A stretch of DNA of 64,000 nucleotides. It comes from Shinella sp. PSBB067. GTDB lineage: Bacteria; Pseudomonadota; Alphaproteobacteria; Rhizobiales; Rhizobiaceae. Each line of letters opens with the position of its first letter. Position 1 is the first letter of the stretch. The notes beneath the pieces are model-generated. The model saw only the letters and a list, made by a program, of their open reading frames with translations. It was not told where the DNA came from and did not search any database. A program made the translations under genes and the position numbers. The DNA lies in contig NZ_CP069303.1 of NCBI RefSeq assembly GCF_016839145.1, positions 2,728,001 to 2,792,000 of the forward strand, read 5' to 3'. Positions 46,800-54,204 of the stretch are shown one piece after another.

Positions 46800-47582
46800 T
46801 CAGCGAAGGAGACCCTGCCCGCCGTCGATCCAGAGCGGCACCCCGGTGATATGCCGCGCCTTGGAGGAGGCGAGGAAAAGGATCGCGTCGGCTACCTCGT
46901 CGGCCGCTCCGGGCTTGCCCTGCGAGACCGGTATGTCGCCTTCCGGCCAGTGGACGGGAATGCCCGTCTCGTGTGCGCCGCGCTGCGCTGTGTTCTCGTC
47001 GATGTCGGTCTCGATGGCGCCGGGGCAGACGGCGTTCACGCGGATCCCGGCCTTGCCGAGTTCCAGCGCGAGCTGCTGCACCATCGCCACCTGCGCCGCC
47101 TTGGAGGCGGAATAGGCCGTCGCGCCCGGCGTCGTGAAGGTGCGGGTGCCGTTGATCGAGGAGACGACGACGATGCTTCCCTCACCCGCCTTCTTCAGAT
47201 GCGGCACCGCAACGTGGAGCGTCAGATAGGTGCCGCGCAGGTTGACGGCGATGGTCTCGTCCCATTCCTCAGGCTTGAGGTCGTCGATCGGCGCCCAGAC
47301 CCCGTTGATGCCGGCATTGGCCACGACGATGTCGAGCCCGCCGAAGGTATCGGCAAGCTGCGCGACCGCCGCCCGCATGGACGCTTCCTCCGTGACGTCG
47401 GCCACGAGCGCCAGCGCCGAGCCGCCGAGCGCGCGGATCTCCTTTGCTGTCGCCTCAACCTCTTCGGCGGTCCGGCTCAGAACGCCGACGCTTGCGCCAT
47501 GGCGCGCGAATGCCAGCGCCGTGGCCTTGCCGATGCCTGATCCGGCACCGGTCACGAGGGCGATCTTTCCTGCAAAGAGCAT
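46800..47582 (-). CDS. SDR-family oxidoreductase
   Basis: A 260-residue short-chain dehydrogenase: TGAGSGIGKATALAFARHGASV cofactor motif, NAG at VVANAGINGVW, catalytic Ser in VVSSINGT and YSASK (Y and K). Substrate cannot be told; the fold suits 3-oxoacyl or sugar alcohol substrates. GGAGG stands 6 nt before ATG 47582. A GGAAC-type promoter may drive it. Confidence 0.88.
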   Translation of the reverse strand: MLFAGKIALVTGAGSGIGKATALAFARHGASVGVLSRTAEEVEATAKEIRALGGSALALVADVTEEASMRAAVAQLADTFGGLDIVVANAGINGVWAPIDDLKPEEWDETIAVNLRGTYLTLHVAVPHLKKAGEGSIVVVSSINGTRTFTTPGATAYSASKAAQVAMVQQLALELGKAGIRVNAVCPGAIETDIDENTAQRGAHETGIPVHWPEGDIPVSQGKPGAADEVADAILFLASSKARHITGVPLWIDGGQGLLR

Positions 47583-47612
47583 GCATGCCTCCATCCGCCT
47601 GGGTCGGGCAGG

Positions 47613-47637
47613 AATGCCTGGCGAGCGGCTCTGTTCC
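47613..47637 (-). promoter_or_regulatory. GGAAC-type stress promoter candidate for the SDR
   Basis: On the minus strand GGAAC (47637-47633) is followed after 16 bp by CATT (47616-47613), one mismatch from the EcfG/RpoE2 pattern GGAAC-N16-CGTT. It lies 31 bp before the SDR start. Confidence 0.4.
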
Positions 47638-47647
47638 CTCTTTTTTC

Positions 47648-47672
47648 GGAACCAACGCGAAGCCTTCGCGTT
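47648..47672 (+). promoter_or_regulatory. GGAAC-N16-CGTT promoter, EcfG/RpoE2 type
   Basis: GGAAC (47648-47652), 16-bp spacer, CGTT (47669-47672): an exact match to the alphaproteobacterial general-stress promoter. The spacer belongs to a perfect hairpin (CCAACGCGAA / TTCGCGTTGG), so a repeat element could mimic it. Confidence 0.5.
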
Positions 47673-47708
47673 GGGTCGGAAGACGAAGCCAGTTCGCAGG
47701 AGTCCGAC

Positions 47709-47924
47709 GTGCGCCAGAAAAACCAGAAGAAGAAGCCGCTTGCCCGCAAACCCGCCGTCACCCCGGATACCGAACTCCGCAACGCCCGCAAACGCCGCAA
47801 CGCCTGGGAGCCCCAGGTCGTCGCGCCGCATCAGGTCGACCTTCCGCTTGCCCGCCCCGAGCGGGACGAGGTGGCCGTGCCCGCCGCGCCCAACGGCCGC
47901 AGCCTCGTCAATGGGCGGCTGTGA
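47709..47924 (+). CDS. Small basic hypothetical protein
   Basis: A 71-residue Lys/Arg-rich protein from a GTG start preceded by AGGAG-like CAGGAGTC. No domain is recognised. Third-position G+C matches coding genes and it is followed 16 bp later by a CBS gene, so it probably opens a small stress operon. Could be a small DNA/RNA-binding or spurious ORF. Confidence 0.5.
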   Translation: MRQKNQKKKPLARKPAVTPDTELRNARKRRNAWEPQVVAPHQVDLPLARPERDEVAVPAAPNGRSLVNGRL

Positions 47925-47940
47925 AGAGGAGCGCAGGGAA

Positions 47941-48330
47941 ATGCGTGTGAAGGACGTGATGTCCGCCCAGATCGTGACGGTCTCGCCCAGTGACACCGCC
48001 CAGTCGGCCGCGCGGCTCATGCTCGAAACGGAAGTCGGCGCACTGCCGGTCGAAGTGCCCGGCGTCGGCGCCATCGTCGGCATCATCACGGATCGCGACA
48101 TCGTCGTATCGGTGCTCGGCCGGGGACTTTCCACCTCCACCACCATCGCCGAATTCATGACCGTCTCGCCCGAAGTCTGCAACGAGACCGACGAGACGGC
48201 AGCGGTCGCGGCCCGCATGCGGGACCTCGGCGTGCGCCGCCTCGTGGTGGTGAACGACGAGCGCCGGGTCGTCGGCATCGTCGGCATCGTCGATCTTCCG
48301 GCCGCAAAGCCGACGGAGGAGGAGCGATGA
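47941..48330 (+). CDS. CBS-pair protein
   Basis: A 129-residue protein made of two CBS motifs (VKDVMSAQIVTVSPSDTAQSAARLMLETEVGALPV, GIITDRDIVV, FMTVSPEVCNETDETAAVAARMRDLGVRRLVVVNDERRVVGIVGIVDL). Such pairs bind adenosyl ligands such as AMP or ATP as energy sensors. It overlaps the DUF982 gene by four bases and resembles the CBS gene at 53766. Confidence 0.9.
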   Translation: MRVKDVMSAQIVTVSPSDTAQSAARLMLETEVGALPVEVPGVGAIVGIITDRDIVVSVLGRGLSTSTTIAEFMTVSPEVCNETDETAAVAARMRDLGVRRLVVVNDERRVVGIVGIVDLPAAKPTEEER

Positions 48331-48590
48331 CCATCTTTGCGACAGACCGGCTGTGGGACGAGGCCGTGGTGCTCGAAGGCGACCGCCAGGTGCTTCGCGT
48401 GCAGAGCACGCGCGATGCCCTGCTCTGCCTCAAGAACCACTGGCCGATCGAGAACGGGGCCGCCGCGCGAACGGCGCAGGGCGTGTGCGAGCAGGGATTG
48501 ACGAGCGACGACGATCCCGCCCTTGCCCGCCGGGCCTTCGTCGAAGCCGCCAGGGAAGCCGGTTTTCGCGTGAATTCCTGGACGACGTAG
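48327..48590 (+). CDS. DUF982 protein
   Basis: An 87-residue DUF982 protein (CLKNHWPIENGAAARTAQGVCEQGLTSDDDPALARRAFVEAAREAGF), a family found mainly in Rhizobiales with many paralogues and unknown function. Likely cotranscribed with the CBS gene. Confidence 0.88.
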   Translation: MTIFATDRLWDEAVVLEGDRQVLRVQSTRDALLCLKNHWPIENGAAARTAQGVCEQGLTSDDDPALARRAFVEAAREAGFRVNSWTT

Positions 48591-48595
48591 CGATC

Positions 48596-49651
48596 TCAAG
48601 ACGAAGAAGCCGGGGCTTTCCGGCGCGCGCGCCGGCGGGCGTTCCGCCGGCTCTCCAGGAAGCGCAGCAGCCGCTCCTCCTCCGCCCTGAGCCCGGCGAC
48701 GGCCAGCGGCGGACGACGCAGCGCAAGACGCAACGCCCCGGGCGCCTCGGTGAGCGCGATGACATCCGGGTGGATATAGCTCGAGCGGGCGATGGCCGGC
48801 GTGTTGTGCAGGATCTCGGCCGCCGCCTGCGCCATGCCCTTGATCGTCGGCCGGCCACCTTCCTCTACCGCGCGGCGCGCGAGGGAGAAGGCAGCGAGGC
48901 TGCCGGCCCAGGTGCGGAACGTCTTAGCGGAAACGGCGATGCCGGAAATATCGGCGAGATAGGTGTTGAGCCGGCCGGAATCGACCGGCCGGGCCGCATC
49001 GCCGTCATCCCTCCAGACGAAAAGCTGGCGGCCCGGCAGGTCGGCGCAGTCCTCCAGCAGGCGCTGGAGCCGAGGGTTTTTCAGCGTCCTGCGCACGCGC
49101 TTGCCGCCCTTGGCGGTAAAGCGCAGCTCGATGCCCCCGTCGGCGAGCGAGACATGCCGCTTGAGGAGCGTCGTCGCGCCATAGGTCTTGTTCTCCTCGG
49201 CATAGGCGCGGTTGCCGACGCGAAGATGCGCCTCGTCGAGCAGCACGGTGATCGCCGCCAGCATGGTGTCGATCACGCCGGGCGCACCGTCGAGATCGCG
49301 TCGCACGGCGCGCCGGAGCTTTGGCAGCGCCCGGCCAAAGGCGATGAGCTGGTCAAACTTGTCGCCGCTCTTCAGCGACTGCCAGTCGGGATGGTAGCGA
49401 TACTGCTTGCGCCCGCGCGCATCGTAGCCCGTCGCCTGGAGATGGCCGTTGTCCGCAAGGCATATCCAGACATTCTCGTAGGCGGGCGGCAGGCCGAGGG
49501 AGGCGATGCGCGCCTTCAGGGCCGCATCCCGCACCAGCGAACCGTCCGGCAGGCGATAGCAGAAGCTGCGGCCGGCGCGCTGGCGCCGGATTCCGGGCTC
49601 GCTGTCGGAGACGTAGACGAGACCGGTCTCCTTGAGGTTCTCCGGCGCCAT
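48596..49651 (-). CDS. DNA topoisomerase IB
   Basis: Relaxes supercoils by a 3'-phosphotyrosine intermediate. The 351-residue bacterial type-IB enzyme has RQRAGRSFCYRLPDG, the KGGKR Lys loop, KTFRTWAGS with the catalytic Arg and the nucleophile Tyr292 in SSYIHPDV. ATG 49651 is 8 bp after the glgX stop, so it shares glgX transcription. It ends with a basic tail. Confidence 0.92.
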   Translation of the reverse strand: MAPENLKETGLVYVSDSEPGIRRQRAGRSFCYRLPDGSLVRDAALKARIASLGLPPAYENVWICLADNGHLQATGYDARGRKQYRYHPDWQSLKSGDKFDQLIAFGRALPKLRRAVRRDLDGAPGVIDTMLAAITVLLDEAHLRVGNRAYAEENKTYGATTLLKRHVSLADGGIELRFTAKGGKRVRRTLKNPRLQRLLEDCADLPGRQLFVWRDDGDAARPVDSGRLNTYLADISGIAVSAKTFRTWAGSLAAFSLARRAVEEGGRPTIKGMAQAAAEILHNTPAIARSSYIHPDVIALTEAPGALRLALRRPPLAVAGLRAEEERLLRFLESRRNARRRARRKAPASSS

Positions 49652-49659
49652 GCTGGACG

Positions 49660-51744
49660 CTATTCCGCCGGTTCGAAGACGGCGACGCTGGCGCCGTAGA
49701 CCGTCGCCGGGCTTTCGGCGGGATGTTCCGTGAAGGCTCCCTCCTCGGCCCCCGTATCCAGCACCCGTTTCCATGCCGTGATGCCATTCACCGCGGGAAG
49801 CTCCACCGCGCAGTCCCCGCCCGCATTGTAGACGAGGAAGAGCCGGTCGAGCCCCTCGCCATTGGCGGGCCGCGAGAGGAAGAGGCCGAGGATCCGAAGC
49901 TCGCCGTCCTCCCAGTCCGCGTCCTGCATGGTCGCACCGTCGGGCCTGTACCACGCGATCTCGACCGTGCCGTCCTCCGCCGGCTCGCCGGTCGCGAACC
50001 GCTCCTGCCGGAGCGCCGCGTGGGCCTTGCGGAAGGCGATCGCGCCCTTGCAGAAATCGAGGAACGGGTCATCGAGGCCGCTCCAGTCCGTCCAGCCGAT
50101 CTCGTTGTCCTGGCAATAGGCGTTGTTGTTGCCCTGCTGGCCGTTGCCGAGCTCGTCGCCGCCCAGCAGCATCGGCACGCCCTGGCTCAGCATCAGCGTG
50201 GCGATCATGTTGCGCCGGCGGCGGGAGCGCGCCGAGAGGATGCCGCCGTCGTCGGTGGGGCCTTCGGCGCCCATATTGTCCGAATGGTTGTCGGAGTGGC
50301 CGTCGCGGTTCTCCTCGCCATTGTCCTCGTTGTGCTTGTCGCCGTAGGAGACCGTGTCCATGAGGGTGAAGCCGTCATGGGCGCTGATGAGGTTGACCGA
50401 TGCGGTGGCGCCCCGGTCGGAATGGTTGAATTGCTGCGCGGAGCCCGTCAGCCGGGATGCAAGTCCCGGGACGAGCCCACCGTCCCCTTTCCAGAAGCGG
50501 CGCACGTCGTCGCGATACTTGTCGTTCCACTCGCGAAACGGATGGGGGAAGCCGCCGACCTGGTAGCCGCCGTCTCCGACGTCCCACGGTTCGGCGATCA
50601 GCTTGACGCCGGAAAGCATCGGATCCTGCCGGATCGCATCGAAGAACGTGCCCTCGCGGTCGAACTCGATATGCCGGGTACGGCCGAGCGTGCTGGCAAG
50701 GTCGAAGCGGAAGCCGTCGACATGCATGGCGCCGACCCAGTAGCGCAGGCTGTCGAGCACCATGCGGAGCACCATGGGATGGGCGACGTTGAGCGTGTTG
50801 CCCGTGCCGGTCGTATCGTAGGTGTGGCGGAGATCGTCGGGCGACAGGCGATAGTAGCTGAGATTGTCGAGCCCGCGGAAACTGAGCGTCGGCCCACGCT
50901 CGGAGCCTTCGGCGGTGTGGTTGTAGACCACGTCCATGATCACCTCGATGCCCGCGGCATGGAAGCGCTTGACCATGGTCTTGAACTCGGTGATGGCCGA
51001 ACCCGACAGGAAGCGCGGCTGCGGCGCGAAGAAGCCGAGCGTCTGGTAGCCCCAGTAGTTGCGCAGGCCCTTTTCCAGCAGATAGCGATCGTCAGGGAAA
51101 TACTGGATCGGCAGCAGCTCGACGGCGGAAATGCCGAGATCGACGAGATGCTCGACGATCGGGTCGCTCGCCATGCCGAGGAAGGTGCCGCGCAGTTCTT
51201 CCGGCACGCCCGGATGGGCCATCGTCATGCCGCGCACATGCGCCTCGTAGATGATCGTCTCCGTCCAGGGACGGCGGATCGCCTGGTCGCCCGCCCAGTC
51301 GAAGGCCGGGTCCTGGACCACGCCCTTGACCATGAAGGGGGCACTGTCGCGCTCGTCGAAGGACAGGTCTTCCTGCGGGTCCCCGATGCGGTAGCCGTAA
51401 AGCGCATCGTTCCAGTCGAGCGTGCCGAGGACCTGCTTGGCATAGGGGTCGAGCAGCAGCTTGTTGGGATTGAAGCGGTGGCCGGCATCCGGCTCATAGG
51501 GGCCGTGCGCGCGGTAGCCGTAGACCGTTCCGGGCTTCAACCCGGCAATATAGCCGGACCAGACGTCGCCCTCGCGCTTGGGCAGCGGCAGCCGCGCCGT
51601 CTCCTCCTTGCCGTCATCGCTGAAGAGACAAAGCTCCACCTGCTCGGCATGGGCGGAAAAGACGGCGAAATGCGTGCCCTCGCCGGTGAATTCGGCGCCG
51701 AGCTCCGGCTTCATGAAGTCGAGTTCGGAAAACGAGTACCCCAT
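49660..51744 (-). CDS. glgX: Glycogen debranching enzyme
   Basis: Isoamylase-type debranching of glycogen. The 694-residue GH13 protein has an N-terminal CBM48 domain (GAEFTGEGTHFAVFSAHAEQVELCLF; GTVYGYRAHGPYEPDAGHRFNP) and the catalytic barrel: DVVYNHTAEGSE, DGFRFDLAS, IAEPWDVG and SAHDGFTLMDTVSYGDKHNEDNGE. GAAGGGG stands 8 nt before ATG 51744. It is divergent from treZ and feeds maltodextrins to treYZ; a perfect stress promoter lies upstream. Confidence 0.94.
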   Translation of the reverse strand: MGYSFSELDFMKPELGAEFTGEGTHFAVFSAHAEQVELCLFSDDGKEETARLPLPKREGDVWSGYIAGLKPGTVYGYRAHGPYEPDAGHRFNPNKLLLDPYAKQVLGTLDWNDALYGYRIGDPQEDLSFDERDSAPFMVKGVVQDPAFDWAGDQAIRRPWTETIIYEAHVRGMTMAHPGVPEELRGTFLGMASDPIVEHLVDLGISAVELLPIQYFPDDRYLLEKGLRNYWGYQTLGFFAPQPRFLSGSAITEFKTMVKRFHAAGIEVIMDVVYNHTAEGSERGPTLSFRGLDNLSYYRLSPDDLRHTYDTTGTGNTLNVAHPMVLRMVLDSLRYWVGAMHVDGFRFDLASTLGRTRHIEFDREGTFFDAIRQDPMLSGVKLIAEPWDVGDGGYQVGGFPHPFREWNDKYRDDVRRFWKGDGGLVPGLASRLTGSAQQFNHSDRGATASVNLISAHDGFTLMDTVSYGDKHNEDNGEENRDGHSDNHSDNMGAEGPTDDGGILSARSRRRRNMIATLMLSQGVPMLLGGDELGNGQQGNNNAYCQDNEIGWTDWSGLDDPFLDFCKGAIAFRKAHAALRQERFATGEPAEDGTVEIAWYRPDGATMQDADWEDGELRILGLFLSRPANGEGLDRLFLVYNAGGDCAVELPAVNGITAWKRVLDTGAEEGAFTEHPAESPATVYGASVAVFEPAE

Positions 51745-51844
51745 CTGTGCGTCCCCTTCGGTCGAATTGCGGCCTGCCGGTTGGAGACGCCCGGACAGAG
51801 CCGCCGCGCCCGTCTCCGCCGGGGCTGAAAAAAAGCGATGGTGC

Positions 51845-51869
51845 AACGCGAAAGACCCGGCATTGTTCC
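51845..51869 (-). promoter_or_regulatory. GGAAC-N16-CGTT stress promoter of glgX
   Basis: On the minus strand GGAAC (51869-51865) is followed after 16 bp by CGTT (51848-51845), an exact EcfG/RpoE2-type promoter. Its -35 is half of the palindrome GTTCCGGAAC, shared back-to-back with the treZ promoter. Confidence 0.6.
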
Positions 51870-51894
51870 GGAACAATTGCGCCGCCGGCCGGTT
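51870..51894 (+). promoter_or_regulatory. GGAAC-type promoter of treZ
   Basis: GGAAC (51870-51874) followed after 16 bp by GGTT (51891-51894), matching GGAAC-N18-TT. It starts transcription about 30 bp before the treZ start. Confidence 0.5.
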
Positions 51895-51925
51895 CGTTTT
51901 CGCGCAATCGCGAGAGAGGAAACGG

Positions 51926-53707
51926 ATGAGCGAGCCAACGCCGATGCAAAAGAGCTGGGGACCGCGTGTCCTGAAGGATGGCCGGGTGCAGTTCCATCTC
52001 TGGGCGCCCGCCGAAAGCACTGTCACGCTCCTTGCCGACGGCAGGGAAATCGCCATGCAGGCCGGAAACGATGGCTGGCATGCCGTGGAGACGGACGACG
52101 TGCGGGCAGGCACCGCCTACCTGTTCCGGCTTACGGACGGAACAGAGATCCCCGACCCGGCCTCCCACGCCCAGCGGGACGGCATCGAAGGACCGTCCAT
52201 CGTCGTCGACCACGGCAGCTATGCCTGGCGTGATTCCGGCTGGACGGGACGACCGTGGGAAGAAGCGGTCGTCTACGAGCTCCACGTCGGCACCTTCACG
52301 CCCGAGGGCACCTTCCGCGCCGCCATCGGGCGCCTGCCGCACCTGCGCCATCTCGGCATCACCGCCATCGAGATCATGCCCGTCGTCCATTTCGCCGGTC
52401 GCCGCGGATGGGGCTATGACGGCGTGCTGCAATATGCGCCGCACACGGCCTACGGCACGCCCGACGACCTGAAGGCGCTTGTCGACGCAGCGCATGGCCA
52501 CGGCATGATGGTGCTGCTCGACGTCGTCTACAATCACTTCGGCCCGATCGGCAACAACCTGCCGCGCGTCGCGCCCGGCTTCTTCCACCCCGAACGCCAT
52601 ACGCCCTGGGGCGCCGCCATCGCCTTCGACGAGGAGGCGGTCCGGCGCTACTTCATCGGCAACGCGCTGCACTGGATCGAGGACTACCGGCTGGACGGCC
52701 TGCGGCTCGACGCGACGGACGAGATCGACGACGAGAGCGAGCCGCATGTGCTGATCGAACTGGCCGAGACGGTCCGCCGGGCCGTGCCGGATCGCCGTGT
52801 CCATCTCGTCGTCGAGGACGGAATGAGCCGGAAGAGCCTGCTGAACCGCGACGGCGGCATCGTCCACCACTATACGGCGGGCTGGAACGACGAGTTCCAC
52901 CACGCCCTGCACGTCATCGCGACGGGCGAGGTCGGCGGCCACTATGCGCCCTTCGCGACCGACCCGGACTGGACGCTTCGTGAATCGACCGCCCGGGGCT
53001 TTGCCCACAGAGACATCTCGAACGATCGGGTCGGCCCGGCGCCGCAGGATCCGCTGCCCCCGGTGGTCAACGTCAACTTCCTGCAGAACCACGACCAGAT
53101 CGGCAACCGCGCCTTCGGCGAGCGGCTTTCGACCCTCGCCGACCCCGCGCTCCTCAACGTGATCACGGCGCTGCTGCTGCTCGCCCCGCCGATCCCCCTG
53201 CTCTTCATGGGCGAGGAATACGGCGAGCAGCGCCCCTTCTATTTCTTCGCCGATTTCGATGGGGAATTGGCGCATGCGACGAAACAGGGGCGCAAGGACG
53301 AAGCGGAGAAATTCGGCGGGATGCCGGAAGGCAGGTCGGTCGATGATCTGCCCGACCCCAACGGCGAGGAGACGTTCCGGCGCTCCAAGCTCGACTGGTC
53401 GCGCGCCGAATCCCCCGCCGGCCGGGAGCATTTGGCACTCGTGCGCGACCTCATCCGGTTGCGGCAGGCCCACATCGTGCCCTTGCTCTGCGCTCCCGGC
53501 ACCGCCGAACCGCGCGTCCTGCCCGCCGAAAGCGGCATTCTCGCCATCGACTGGCGCTTTGCGGGCGCAACACTCGCCATCCGCGCGAATTTGACGAGGG
53601 GCGGCAATTCCTGGCCGGATGTTGCGGGCGATGCCGTCTTCTCGCTTTCGCCGGGAAGCACGACCGGGCCGGCGATCGTCGTTGCCGTCGACCGGAGACG
53701 TCGATGA
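51926..53707 (+). CDS. treZ: Maltooligosyltrehalose trehalohydrolase
   Basis: Releases trehalose from maltooligosyltrehalose made by TreY. A 593-residue GH13 protein: N-terminal CBM48-like part (VQFHLWAPAESTVTLL), barrel with YNHFGPIGNNLPR, DGLRLDATDEIDDE (nucleophile Asp), HLVVEDG (acid Glu) and NFLQNHDQIGNRAFGERL. AGAGAGGAAACGG precedes ATG 51926. Together with treY, split by a CBS gene, and glgX this converts glycogen into trehalose. Confidence 0.95.
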   Translation: MSEPTPMQKSWGPRVLKDGRVQFHLWAPAESTVTLLADGREIAMQAGNDGWHAVETDDVRAGTAYLFRLTDGTEIPDPASHAQRDGIEGPSIVVDHGSYAWRDSGWTGRPWEEAVVYELHVGTFTPEGTFRAAIGRLPHLRHLGITAIEIMPVVHFAGRRGWGYDGVLQYAPHTAYGTPDDLKALVDAAHGHGMMVLLDVVYNHFGPIGNNLPRVAPGFFHPERHTPWGAAIAFDEEAVRRYFIGNALHWIEDYRLDGLRLDATDEIDDESEPHVLIELAETVRRAVPDRRVHLVVEDGMSRKSLLNRDGGIVHHYTAGWNDEFHHALHVIATGEVGGHYAPFATDPDWTLRESTARGFAHRDISNDRVGPAPQDPLPPVVNVNFLQNHDQIGNRAFGERLSTLADPALLNVITALLLLAPPIPLLFMGEEYGEQRPFYFFADFDGELAHATKQGRKDEAEKFGGMPEGRSVDDLPDPNGEETFRRSKLDWSRAESPAGREHLALVRDLIRLRQAHIVPLLCAPGTAEPRVLPAESGILAIDWRFAGATLAIRANLTRGGNSWPDVAGDAVFSLSPGSTTGPAIVVAVDRRRR

Positions 53708-53708
53708 C

Positions 53709-53733
53709 GGAACCAACAGGCCTTTTGGCGGTT
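53709..53733 (+). promoter_or_regulatory. GGAAC-type promoter of the CBS gene
   Basis: GGAAC (53709-53713), 16-bp spacer, GGTT (53730-53733), the same form as the treZ promoter, in the 58-bp gap after treZ. Confidence 0.45.
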
Positions 53734-53765
53734 GTTCCCGCAAACCCTTCGACCGGGAGGTTCCC

Positions 53766-54137
53766 ATGCATATCGGTGAGATCATGACTCGAAACGTCCA
53801 CCTCGTTCGGCCGGAGGAGACCCTGCAATATGCCGCAAGCCTGATGGCGGAATGGGATGTCGCCTTCCTGCCCGTCGCCGATGCGAGCGGGCTCGTGGGG
53901 ACGCTGACGGACCGGGACGTCATCCTGCGCGCCGTGGCGCCCGGGCTGGACGCGGAGACCACGCGGGTCTCCGACATCATGACGACGAACATCACCTATT
54001 GCTACGACGACGAGGAAGCCGCGGACGTGCTTGCCAACATGCAGTCGCTGCACCTGCGCCGCCTTGCCGTACTGGACCGGCAAAGCCGGCTGTCGGGTGT
54101 GGTATCGCGCTCGGATTTCGCCCGGCACGGTCTTTGA
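53766..54137 (+). CDS. CBS-pair protein
   Basis: A 123-residue protein with two CBS motifs (IGEIMTRNVHLVRPEETLQYAASLMAEWDVAFLPVAD, GTLTDRDVILRAV, DIMTTNITYCYDDEEAADVLANMQSLHLRRLAVLDRQSRLSGVVSRSD). It sits between treZ and treY and may sense adenylate charge in relation to sugar metabolism or stress. GGGAGG stands 5 nt before the ATG. Confidence 0.9.
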   Translation: MHIGEIMTRNVHLVRPEETLQYAASLMAEWDVAFLPVADASGLVGTLTDRDVILRAVAPGLDAETTRVSDIMTTNITYCYDDEEAADVLANMQSLHLRRLAVLDRQSRLSGVVSRSDFARHGL

Positions 54138-54204
54138 GCCTTTTGGAACAAATCGGGAGGATATGTATTATTGCGCGGCTGAAACCCGCATTCTCCAGGG
54201 CCCC

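Noticed and set aside
47653-47672. Hairpin inside the 47648 promoter as an intrinsic terminator
   Set aside because: It has no T-run on its 3' side on either strand, so termination is not supported.
54163-54204. An upstream start for treY at 54163
   Set aside because: The GGAGG is only 2 nt from that ATG and a GGAAC-type promoter would place transcription start after it; TreY normally begins with the IPxxTYRLQF segment at 54205.
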